Shown: in pieces, positions 18,634-27,547 of the stretch
Layout of the letters: each line of letters starts with the position of its first letter
How positions within the stretch are numbered: position 1 is the first letter of the stretch
NCBI GenBank assembly: GCA_001275005.1
Contig: JWZX01003073.1
Coordinates: forward strand, 1 to 64,000
Source: Chrysochromulina tobinii
Lineage: Eukaryota > Haptophyta > Prymnesiales > Chrysochromulinaceae
Direction: 5' to 3'
Length of the DNA: 64,000 nt
Notes under the pieces: generated by a model
The model's input: the letters and a program-made list of their open reading frames with translations, nothing else
The model's database searches: none
Told to the model about the DNA's origin: nothing
Made by a program: the position numbers and the translations under genes

Positions 18634-20535
18634 ATGAATGGCGATCCCTGTCGACAAAAACGTCAGCTTCAGACATTTTCAATGGTTTTGAACATGTCCG
18701 AATCTCCTGCCACTCTTGGCACGGGCGGCTCGTCGTCGGCGGGCAGCGAAACCGGTCGTCAGATGCCAAGAGCCGGCACCGAGCATCTCAACCTCGAGAA
18801 CCTTCGGGAGGTGATCATGGACAACGGCGAGAAGCTCAAGACGCTCTTCGAGATGTGGGACGAGGATGCCTCGGGTACGATTAGCCAAAAGGAGTTTCGC
18901 GCCGCACTCAAGACGCTTGGCTTCACGGCGAGCGACGCCCATATGAACGCTCTCTTCGATAAGCTCGACAAGGACAAGTCGGGCCAAGTAGACTACAAGG
19001 AGATGGTCAAGGCGGTAGAGGGCGCAGGCAAGAAGGGCAAGGAGAAGATTGCGCTTGAGCGCAAGCTGCTCGAGGAGAAGCGCGCCCGAGAGGCAGCAGA
19101 AGCGCGCGCGGCTGCTGGCGGGGGGGCCGCCGTCGAGGCGGCGATTTCGACAGCCGTGGCAGCGGCTGTCGAGCAGGCGAAGGCCGAGGCTCAGCAGCAG
19201 GTGCAGGAGCTGCAGGAGCAACTAGAAGCAGCGCGAGCTTCTGCAGGAGGAGCTTCTCCGGCTTCCAAGGCGGTGCAGGAGCAGTTGATAGTGATCGAGG
19301 AGGAGAAGAGGGCCATCAAGCTAGAGGCTACTGAGCTCCGCGATGAGCTCGATCAGCTCCGGCGTACCACCGGAAAATTAGAGAGGTCTGACGCAGAGTA
19401 TAGGAGGCAGCTGAAGCGACTCGAGGAAGAGGCGCTCGAGGCGAAGGCGCTTCGCGAGGCGCTCGAGGCGAAGAGCGCCGAACTCGAGAAGATGCGGCAG
19501 GCCTTCGAGCAAGAGCGCCAGCAGTGGAAGGCGAAGGAGATCGAGAGGGTCGAGCTGGTGCAGCAGGTGCAGCAGAAGGCAAGCGAGTGGAGCCAGCAGA
19601 AGGCAGGTGAGGTGAAGCGCATCGAGGAGCAGTGGACGATCAAGGTTCGTCAACTCGAGGAGAAGGCAGCAAAGGTGCAGCAAGAGGAATCTCTGCGTTC
19701 GACGCTGCAAGCCGCAATCCTCGCGTCCGCGTCGGACAGGCAGCAGCAGGAAGACTCAGTCCACTTTTGGCAGGCGCGCAAGTTGAATTGGCGCTCCTCG
19801 CCGGCGGCGACCCCGTCTGCCGCGTGGTTGCAGCCGTTGGCACCTCAGCTTCCAGAGCGAGTGTATCCTCTGCCCTCCGCACACTCGATGTATGAGGAGG
19901 AGGACCCCTTCGTTAAGTCTGGAGAGGTGGCCCGCCTCACGCAGAGCATCGGGTCGCATATCGGGTCGCAGCTGCACGCGATGCACGCGCTGCAGCTTTC
20001 CGCAGCTCCGCATTTGGCGCCGCCGCCGCACATGAGCATACCGCCGCACGTACCACCGCACATGAACATACCGCCGCAGATGAACATACCGCCGCTGATG
20101 GCTCCGCCCCCTTTCGACTCGCCCTCCTCCGGCGACGGCCCACCTTCGCATTCTTGGCATGGGGCGAGCCCGGGCTATGGGGCGAGCCCTGGCTGTGGGG
20201 CGAGCCCGGGCTGTGGGGCGAGCCCGGGCTATGGGGCGAGCCCTGGCATGGGGCTGCCGCCGCCCATGCCGTCCTGGCATGGAGCAGCTGCCGCCCACGG
20301 CGGCGCGCCGCCCTGCATGCACGCGGGGCATTCCGGCGGCTACACCAACGGCCCCCCCCACGGCGGCGCGTCGCCCTGCATGCACGCGGGGCATCCCGGC
20401 GGCTACACCAACGGGCACGCCTCTGGCTCCGCGTTCGCCGCATCGCCGCACGGCGCGCCGGCGCCCAGGCAGTTCCATCAGATGGTGCCGCCACCGCCGC
20501 CGCAGCAGCAGCAGTACCATCATCAGGTCCTTTGA
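18634..20535 (+). CDS. EF-hand coiled-coil protein with Pro/Gly/Met/His-rich repetitive tail
   Basis: The protein has about 633 residues from the ATG at 18634. ATGs at 18682 and 18694 (MSESPATLG) are alternatives. Two canonical EF-hands lie at about residues 75-130: WDEDASGTISQKEF and LDKDKSGQVDYKEM, both with full Ca2+-coordinating positions. A coiled coil of more than 200 residues follows, rich in Glu, Lys and Gln (ERKLLEEKRAREAAEARAAA). The tail is low complexity: HMxIPPHVPP units, then GASPGYGASPGCG units, then two copies of a roughly 20-residue CMHAGHxGGYTNG unit. It looks like a Ca2+-responsive structural or adaptor protein, perhaps basal-body or axoneme-associated, but localisation is not shown. 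Confidence 0.8.
   Translation: MNGDPCRQKRQLQTFSMVLNMSESPATLGTGGSSSAGSETGRQMPRAGTEHLNLENLREVIMDNGEKLKTLFEMWDEDASGTISQKEFRAALKTLGFTASDAHMNALFDKLDKDKSGQVDYKEMVKAVEGAGKKGKEKIALERKLLEEKRAREAAEARAAAGGGAAVEAAISTAVAAAVEQAKAEAQQQVQELQEQLEAARASAGGASPASKAVQEQLIVIEEEKRAIKLEATELRDELDQLRRTTGKLERSDAEYRRQLKRLEEEALEAKALREALEAKSAELEKMRQAFEQERQQWKAKEIERVELVQQVQQKASEWSQQKAGEVKRIEEQWTIKVRQLEEKAAKVQQEESLRSTLQAAILASASDRQQQEDSVHFWQARKLNWRSSPAATPSAAWLQPLAPQLPERVYPLPSAHSMYEEEDPFVKSGEVARLTQSIGSHIGSQLHAMHALQLSAAPHLAPPPHMSIPPHVPPHMNIPPQMNIPPLMAPPPFDSPSSGDGPPSHSWHGASPGYGASPGCGASPGCGASPGYGASPGMGLPPPMPSWHGAAAAHGGAPPCMHAGHSGGYTNGPPHGGASPCMHAGHPGGYTNGHASGSAFAASPHGAPAPRQFHQMVPPPPPQQQQYHHQVL
20036..20430 (+). repeat. In-frame minisatellites in the EF-hand coiled-coil gene
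   Basis: Three arrays lie end to end. There are 18-24-nt units coding for IPPHM-type motifs (20036-20100). About six 15-nt units code GASPG(Y/C) (20160-20250). Two 63-nt units code the CMHAGH(S/P)GGYTNG block (20298-20423). Confidence 0.8.
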
Positions 20536-21216
20536 GAACACTCCAACACAGATCTGGCTCTGCCAATTATTGGCACCCGACCACTTTGCAATAATAGTAG
20601 CGCCCGCGGCTCGCTCGGTTCCGCGCGGGGGATGCGCCTTTCGGGCTTTCGCGTTTCGCTTGAATGCGCCCTTTTCGCCTTGTTCCGACCCACCTAGTGT
20701 AGAGAAAGTGTAGAGCGTTGTCGTGTGTCTCGATCCGTGTGCGCGTGTTACGCCGCCCGCGGTCCGGCGGAGCGCATACACGCGAATATCGCACAGCACC
20801 GGTGGAAGCTGGAACCGCGACCGCGCGCCGCCGCGGGGGCCCCCGCGCGGCGCCGCCCGCGGCGACCGACCCGACACGCCGCGCCACACGGAGCAGATCG
20901 CCCGACCCCGACGAGACGCCGGACGCACCGGACGAAACCGCGACGGTGGGGTGTCTCTGTCTGTCTCTAGGCCACTAGGCCCGCTATACTAGTGTAACAC
21001 AAGTGTACGCCAGTACGGGGGTACCTCGGGGTACATCACCCGTACACGCTCTCGCTCATCCGCTAGACGTCTCTAAGTCTTAAGAAGACCGCGTGACTAT
21101 GTTACCGCGACACTGGCCCAACTAATGCCATGACGACCCGCAGCTCTCACTTGTCAGTACTCTGCGCGATCTGGCGCGGATGAGCACAACTTTGAGCTCA
21201 CTTTGAGCGCGACGTC
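20536..21216. other. Convergent intergenic region with GTAC-rich and CG-rich sequence
   Basis: This lies between the EF-hand gene (+) and the TPR gene (-). Open frames exist only because the sequence is GC-rich. Around 21000-21060 there is a GTAC-rich stretch with inverted repeats (GGGGTACCTCGGGGTAC). No gene was recognised. Confidence 0.5.
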
Positions 21217-24169
21217 TCACAGCCAGGGCCCATCCTTGGCGCGACCCCAGTGCAGCTCCATGGCCTTGCGGCTGCGGAAAGCAGCCCAGTGGCGGAGCAT
21301 GGCTCGGTCCAGCGTGGCCGCGGAAAGAGGATCGACGTGCCCGCTCACCTGCGAGGTGGGTGGCGGCGGCATCCCGGTCGGCTGCCAGCGCGTCGCGAGC
21401 TCCTCGTAAAAGTTCGGCGGCGCCTCGAGCGGCTGCCGCCGGAAGCGAAGCCAGCCGTCCGCCGCCGCATCCTTCTCGCCTACCTGCCAGCGCAGCAGCG
21501 CCAGATTGAAATTGGGCGCCAATTCGGTGGGCGCGAGCCGCACGCACTGTAGGAGCTCCTCCTCCGCCTCGCCGAAGCGATCCATGCACGTGAGAAGGCA
21601 CGCGCGGTTGTTGCGCCGCCGAAGCTCGGTGCGACGCAAATCCGCGTCGGTTGCTGCCGAGGCCTTTGGCGGGGGCGCAGTCGGCGCGTGGGCGGCGGCC
21701 GGCGTGTGGGCGACCGCCGGCGCGTGGCTGGTGTCGAACCCGGTCGTCACACGCGCCGTCACACGCGGCGTCTCGAGCGCCGACTCGATGGCCGAGAGGG
21801 CCTGCGCGGGCTCAAACTCACACAGGAGCGCATCGGCGACGAGGTCGGAGAGAGCAGCCGAGTGCCGCACGCCGTAGATGTGCAGCAGCTCGAGCAGCGC
21901 GTGCGCTTGCCCATCGCAGAGCATCGCGAGAGCCAGCTGGCGCAGCAGCGCCGTCTCAGACACGCGCAGAAACGCGAGCAAGGGCGAGAGCGCGCGCGAC
22001 TGCTCGAGGACCGCGCGCAGCTCGCGCACGCACTCGGACCAGCCGCCGCATATGAGCCACGCGCGACCGTACAGGTAGCGCGCCGCCAGAGGCGTGAGCA
22101 CCCGCCGTGGCTCATGCAGCAGCAGCACAGCCGTCGGCGATCTTCCCACAGGCGACCTTCCCGAGGCGCTCCCCTCGGCGCTCGTGGATGCGCTCACCAC
22201 GGCGCTCAACGAGGCAGTAGCGGCACTCACGGCGACGCATGAGGCGGGCGGATCGCCACTGGCTCCCTCAAAGTCTGCCTCGCGCAGGAACTCTGCCACC
22301 CGTCGCGCCGCGTGACGCTGTGCGGCGGAGGCCGCCGTGTGCGCGGCCGCGCTGTCATAGTGTGCGAGTAGGTTGTACAGAAGCCACGCGCCGACAGCAC
22401 CTGTGGGGAGAGAGGAGAGGGCGCCGTGGTAAGCACTTGCATGCACCGACGGAGGTTGTACAGAAGCCACGCGCCGACCGCACCGTCCGAGCCCCCAAGA
22501 CTGATCGCGCGCTGCAGCGCCTCGAGCGCTTCCATCGGCTCGCCGCAGCTCGCGTGCACCACGGCGCACGTGGTTGCATGCACAGGGTCTTCGACGAGCG
22601 CTCGCGACGGCGCGTCCAGCAGCGCGGCGCGTGCATCGGCTGCACGTCCGAGAAGCAGCAGCAGCGCCGATCGCGCGCGGTCGCACTGGCAAGCGAGCAC
22701 GAAGTCGTTGGCGGCGGTGGCGGTGCTGGCGGCGATGGCGGCGACGGCAGCAGCGCCGCCGATTGAAGCAGCGGGCTCGATGGCGGGGATGGCGGCGGCG
22801 GCGGCGGCGGCGGCGGCAGCGGCGGAATGGGAATGAAGGGCGACGCGACCGATGCAGTGAGCATGCACGTACACGGCCCACGCCAGTGCCTTCATCCTCT
22901 CGTCCACGCGAGGCACGTTGGGTGCAGCGGGTAGATCCACAGTCAGAGCTACCGGTACAAGCACTGCGTCGTCAGCTCGAGTCCTCGCAGCATCCGTCAC
23001 CGCACCAGGCAAGCACGCGCCGCTCAGGCACAGCGCTCGGCACAACGCGTCGATGCCCGCGCTCGGCCCCCCGCCTGCGAGGACGAGCAGGGCGGCCGTG
23101 CCCCCGCAGATCCACAGCGTCGGCTGCCAGCTGTTGAGGCCCTCGCGCCGTCTCGGGCGCTTGGAGGAGCGCACGGCGGCGGGCGGAGGATGGGCCACCA
23201 CCGACGGCAGCCCCGCGACGGTCCGTGCGCGCTTGGCTGGAGGCGGGAACACCGTCTCTGTAACCACCGTCCCTGGCTCCGGCGCGAGGAGAAGCACTTC
23301 GTCGACATCCTCCTCGACGTCCTCGTCAACATCGACGTCATCGTGGCTCTCATCCTCCAGACGAGTGGCGCCGTGCCCGTGGCCGCTGGCACCGGACGCT
23401 TCCCTTCGGTCTGGGTGCATGCACTGGTTGCATGCATCGTTGGCACCGGACGCTTCCCATCGCTCTGCGGCGCGGCCGAGCTCGGCAAGGGTGCGCGCAA
23501 TCTCGTCTGGGAGAGATTGCGAGCCCCCGAGCGCGGCCGGTGGCGGCGACGACGTTGCTGTGCCCGCCTCGGCACCCAGCTCGGCGAGCGCGCATCGAAG
23601 CGCCGCGAGCAGCGTCTGCAACGCTTCAGTCGGGTCGTGAAGGGTCCGTGTGGACGACGAGGAGGTTGAGAGGCTTCCCGCAACTCCGACCGCCAGCCGG
23701 AGCAGCGCAACGGCGGGCGGTTGGTCTTTCGACGATGGTGGGGCGGCGGCGGAGGCCGAGCCCATGGTGGTGGCGCGATGGCGACAGAAGTCACGGAGCT
23801 GCCGTAGAAGCGAGCGGCGCGAGGAGGCAAGGCTTTCGGCCGTCGCGGTTCCGCATCGCACCGATCCGAGCAGCGCTGCGTGGCCAAAGTAGATCTCGCG
23901 CCACTGCACGAGCCTGGCCCTCGCGCCACGAGGCAAGTTGCGCACGCTTTCGAGGCCGAGGCGCGCATGCCGAACAACCTCGTCCCAGCGGCCCAGGGCG
24001 GCATACGCCTCGCACGCATGGGCGTGCACGGCGACGGCGAGGCGCACTGCCGCTGGCGTGCCAACCTCGGGAAGCGCGAGCTTGTGGCTGAGTGCTGGGT
24101 CGGGCGGCAGGAGCAGGAGTGGCGAGTCGCTCGGCGGCGGCGGCGGAGGCGGCGGCTGCGGCTGCTGCG

Positions 24170-24243
<74 letters not shown>

Positions 24244-24332
24244 ACAGCGATGACCAGGCGTGCGAGGGTCAGGTGGTGGCCCAGGGCGGCATGGTGGCGA
24301 AGGGACGAGACAATGTGACGCTCTTCGGCCAT
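21217..24332 (-). CDS. Large TPR-like helical-repeat protein with polyglutamine tract
   Basis: The ATG at 24332 (MAEERHIVSSLRHHA) starts exon 1 (24332-22484). An 83-nt intron (22483-22401) is followed by exon 2 to the stop at 21217, giving about 1,010 residues. The joint is phase 1 and restores GAVGAWLLYNLLAHYDSAA. The sequence is rich in TPR-like helix pairs, for example AYAALGRWDEVVRHARLGLE near the start and RACLLTCMDRFGEAEEELLQ with LAPNFNLALLRWQVGEKDAA near the end. A run of about 24 Gln and a poly-Ala stretch (14 residues) lie in linkers. An acidic Asp/Glu/Val segment is near residue 350. I cannot name the family. A scaffold in a multi-subunit complex (TRAPP, APC/C or IFT type) is plausible but unproven. 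Confidence 0.72.
22401..22483 (-). other. 83-nt intron whose first 31 nt copy the downstream exon
   Basis: The donor is GACG/GTGCGGTCGG and the acceptor CCCCACAG/GTGCTGTCGG. The first 31 nt of the intron and of exon 2 differ at one position only. The joined frame is phase 1 and coherent. The direct-repeat period equals the intron length exactly. Confidence 0.85.
24171..24243 (-). repeat. CAG/CTG trinucleotide tract encoding polyglutamine
   Basis: About 24 units with a single interrupting TTG on the + strand are translated as Gln in the TPR gene. Flanking GGC/GCC repeats encode poly-Pro. Confidence 0.95.
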
Positions 24333-24383
24333 CGAGTCGGGAGGGCTCTCGGCGCTCGCTCCGCTCGGCGCCGCCCCACGGGA

Positions 24384-24405
24384 GACAAGTCAAGTCAAGA
24401 CAAGC
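24384..24405 (-). promoter_or_regulatory. (TTGAC)n promoter-proximal motif
   Basis: GCTTGTCTTGACTTGACTTG on the minus strand lies about 52 bp upstream of the TPR gene ATG, on its coding strand. Confidence 0.55.
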
Positions 24406-24643
24406 AAATCCCAAACGCGACGGTCGTAAGCGTGAATGTGAATAGCGGGACACACAGAACGCACTCGACTCTCTGGCGGAGGGGATCAGGCAAAAAACGC
24501 CGTCATGAGTGGACCAGTGCATGTTTCGGCTTCCGCAACGGGACGTTCAACAAATCGTCCCCCAGGAGTCATGACGTCTACAAGTAGGGCATTGACCGCC
24601 CCCGAGGCCCCGATGCCCGTTCACGTCTCGTTTCGAGACCTCC

Positions 24644-27109
24644 ATGCCCCCCGATGTCCCCGAGAACGCCGAGACGGACGTCGCTTGGCGAGAGGTGGCA
24701 CGCCGCACTCGCATGATCGCCGCACAGTGGAAGCGGCTCTACATCGCTGAGCAGTCAGCAGCCGCCGAGGCCAAGGCGGCAGCCCTTCAACAAAAGGAGC
24801 TGCGCAAGAAGGTGGAGCAGGACCTGAATATTGCACTGCGGCAGAGCGAGGCGGCGGCGCAATCGCTGAAAGCGGCAGTATTCGAGAAGAAACAGTGGCA
24901 GGATCGCAGTACAGCTCAGCAGTTCTCCGCAACGTACTTGGAGCTCGATGCGACTCGTACGCGGCTGTATGAGACGGAGGCGTCGCTGAAATCGACCCAG
25001 CGGGCGTTTGAGGCGTTGCAGCGCCAGTACGATGAGTATCTTGGGCAGAGCACTGGGGCGCTTAAGAGCCAAAGTGCGGCAGCGCGCGCGGCCATCGAGA
25101 GCACTGAGCGCCACTTGGAGGATGTCCTCGAGGCCAAGCGGCGCACCGAGGATGATCTGATCGCGGCCCGCATTAAGATCGGCGAGCTGCTGTCAAAGTA
25201 CCCGGAGGGGGCGCTCGAAGGCGCGCACCAGAGGGTGCACGAGACCAAGACCTATTGCGAGGCGCTCGAGCGCACAATCCTGACGCTCCAGGCTGAGAAC
25301 GCGCGCTGGAAGGACCGCGCGCGTGGCGCCCTGGCCTCCGAGCGGCTGATGCAGCTCAAGGGCGGGATGGTCCCGCCGGGCTTGATCGCGCAGCCGTCCG
25401 CGCTCGACACGAAGGATCGCGTCTCGCTCGGCTTGGAGCCCGGGGACGACCCGAACGACCCCGTGAAGCTGCGCTTAGAGCTGCGCCGATGGCGTGAGCT
25501 GGCAGAGTATGAGACTCGTCGCGTCAAGGCGTTCCAACGAATCCTGTGGGACTCCGATGTGCTGCTCGGAGAGAAGCGCTTCACGCAGGCGCACAAGCTG
25601 CAGGTGATGGAATGGCTTCGCATGCAATTGGAGGACCTTGAGGCTTTCGAACCGCCCAAGGCAGCAGTCCCACCCAAGAAGCCGCTCGGAACGGCGCGGG
25701 GCAGCGCCTCGGCACGGCGCGCCAAGTATGGCAACGGTCCCGGAGGTGATGGCTCTGGAGGCAACGGCTCCGGAGGCTTGAACAGCGACGATGCGGCGCG
25801 GCTGGCCGAGCTGCGCAGGCGGCAGGCGGCTGGGCAGCTTACGAACGCGGAGCGGTTGGAGATGGAGGCCCTTCAGCGCAAGCAACAAGGGGGTGCCGGA
25901 GGCAACGGCTCTGGAGGCAACGGCTCCGGAGGCTTGAACAGCGACGATGCGGCGCGGCTGGCCGAGCTGCGCAGGCGGCAGGCGGCTGGGCAGCTTACGG
26001 ATGCGGAGCGGTTGGAGATGGAGGCCCTTCAGCGCAAGCAACAAGCGGCGCGGCTGGCCGAGCTGCGCAAGCGGCAGGCGGCCGGGCAGCTCACGGACGC
26101 GGAGCGGTTGGAGATGGAGGCCCTTCAGCGCAAGCAACAAGGGATCTACGGTGCAAACGGCAACGGCTCTGGAGGCAACGGCTCCGGAGGCTTGAACAGC
26201 GACGATGCGGCGCGGCTGGCCGAGCCGCGCAGGCGGCAGGCGGCTGGGCAGCTTACGGACGCGGAGCGGTTGGAGATGGAGGCCCTTCAGCGCAAGGGCG
26301 GCTCATGGGGCAAAGTTCGCGGCGTTGTGCAGGCTAGCGCACGCTTCAGGATGAGTCCTTTTGGCGAGACCAAGTGGCGACGCGAGGACCAGTCCTCTTG
26401 GAGACGAATCCCAGGGCCCCTCGCGACGTTCCTTCAGAGCTTCGACTGCGCGGAGAAGGACAACGAGGAGCATGCGAGAATGCGCCAGGTTCTCTTTGAT
26501 CGGTTCGATGCGAACCATAACGGTTACATTTCGCTCGCCGAGTGCGGCGCCGGCATTCTGATCACTTTGGGGGGGCACTGCAAGACTTTTGGCCAGGGGG
26601 CCATGGCCACAAAGCTGTACCATCGCTTCTATAAATCGTACATCTGGGCCTTCAGCGATGCACGCGACAGCTCGGACGCGCGCGGAGGCAAAGGCAAAGC
26701 GGGGCTCGATGACGACGATTACGTGACCAGGCCCGAATTCCGGCTGCTCATCTCATACCTCCGCATCTACGCGACGTGGTACGAGGTGTTTGCAAACCTG
26801 ATCGACAACAGCACCAACGAACTGGTGGCTCAGGGCAAGGTGAAGCGCGACACGCTCGACGAGAAGCCGATCGAAACGGACAACCGCATCCAGCGCGACG
26901 AGTGGGAGAAGGCGCTGCCCATGACGCGCGCCGCAGGCGAAACGTGGGCGCCGTTCATCAACCTACGCAACGCCTCGGCTGCGGACTTCGACGTCATCGA
27001 CAAGAACCGTGGCGGCCACATCTCCTTCCCAGAGTTTTGCGAGTGGCTCGAGGCGGCCGAGATCGAGGCGGGCACGCCGTTTGGCCTCGACCTCGGCGTT
27101 GGCGAGTAA
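24644..27109 (+). CDS. Coiled-coil/calflagin-like EF-hand protein with 32-residue internal repeats
   Basis: The protein has 821 residues in one exon with an ATG at 24644. Residues 1-330 are coiled coil. Residues about 365-550 hold four copies of a roughly 32-residue unit (AARLAELRRRQAAGQLTDAE then RLEMEALQRKQQ), separated by GGNGSGG linkers. The C-terminal 250 residues have an EF-hand (FDANHNGYISLAE). This is followed by a calflagin-like region: EFRLLISYLRIYATWYEVFA, a degenerate second hand, and a terminal hand DKNRGGHISFPEFCEWLEAA. Calflagins are flagellar-membrane Ca2+ sensors in trypanosomes. A ciliary role would fit the ARMC2 gene elsewhere in the window, but no acylation signal is visible at this N-terminus. 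Confidence 0.8.
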   Translation: MPPDVPENAETDVAWREVARRTRMIAAQWKRLYIAEQSAAAEAKAAALQQKELRKKVEQDLNIALRQSEAAAQSLKAAVFEKKQWQDRSTAQQFSATYLELDATRTRLYETEASLKSTQRAFEALQRQYDEYLGQSTGALKSQSAAARAAIESTERHLEDVLEAKRRTEDDLIAARIKIGELLSKYPEGALEGAHQRVHETKTYCEALERTILTLQAENARWKDRARGALASERLMQLKGGMVPPGLIAQPSALDTKDRVSLGLEPGDDPNDPVKLRLELRRWRELAEYETRRVKAFQRILWDSDVLLGEKRFTQAHKLQVMEWLRMQLEDLEAFEPPKAAVPPKKPLGTARGSASARRAKYGNGPGGDGSGGNGSGGLNSDDAARLAELRRRQAAGQLTNAERLEMEALQRKQQGGAGGNGSGGNGSGGLNSDDAARLAELRRRQAAGQLTDAERLEMEALQRKQQAARLAELRKRQAAGQLTDAERLEMEALQRKQQGIYGANGNGSGGNGSGGLNSDDAARLAEPRRRQAAGQLTDAERLEMEALQRKGGSWGKVRGVVQASARFRMSPFGETKWRREDQSSWRRIPGPLATFLQSFDCAEKDNEEHARMRQVLFDRFDANHNGYISLAECGAGILITLGGHCKTFGQGAMATKLYHRFYKSYIWAFSDARDSSDARGGKGKAGLDDDDYVTRPEFRLLISYLRIYATWYEVFANLIDNSTNELVAQGKVKRDTLDEKPIETDNRIQRDEWEKALPMTRAAGETWAPFINLRNASAADFDVIDKNRGGHISFPEFCEWLEAAEIEAGTPFGLDLGVGE
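25735..26300 (+). repeat. 96-nt coding repeats with Gly-rich spacers
   Basis: Four nearly identical 96-nt units (AARLAELRRRQ...) lie within the calflagin-like gene. Three have GGCAACGGCTC-type linkers before them and one follows directly. High nucleotide identity suggests recent expansion or conversion. Confidence 0.9.
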
Positions 27110-27547
27110 AGATCGTAAGATGGCGCTTGGGTTTCGCTTGCCCGTTCCGTTCGGTGCTTCGATCCCGCCCGTCGGCGCGCGCGCGGGCCGCGAATTTAAA
27201 ACATGACGCTTCAACGTTCCGTTGCCTTCCGGTCGGGACTCGGGTTGTCGGAGGGTTCACTTAAAATTTCGATCTATATATTCGTTAGTATTACGGAGTC
27301 TATAGACTATACGCGCAACGACCTGCACGCAGGTCGCAGCACGGGATTGTCCGCACGGCATCGCCATCGGGTACCATCACGCACGTCACCGCACAGTCGT
27401 CGTACATGCATCGCCCTTGTCGGGCGTCAACAGCGCGAGACGTCAGACCGCCGAGTCAGGCACGCCGCCCATCGCTCCGGACACACGCAGGCTCACACGG
27501 GGGCCCGTTCTGTGTGGTGGCTCTGCTGGTCCCACAGCCTGGTCGGC
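27110..27547. other. Convergent 3' intergenic region
   Basis: This lies between the calflagin-like gene (+) and the LrgA/B transporter (-). An AT-richer patch near 27265-27310 may hold 3' processing signals. No gene was seen. Confidence 0.5.
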
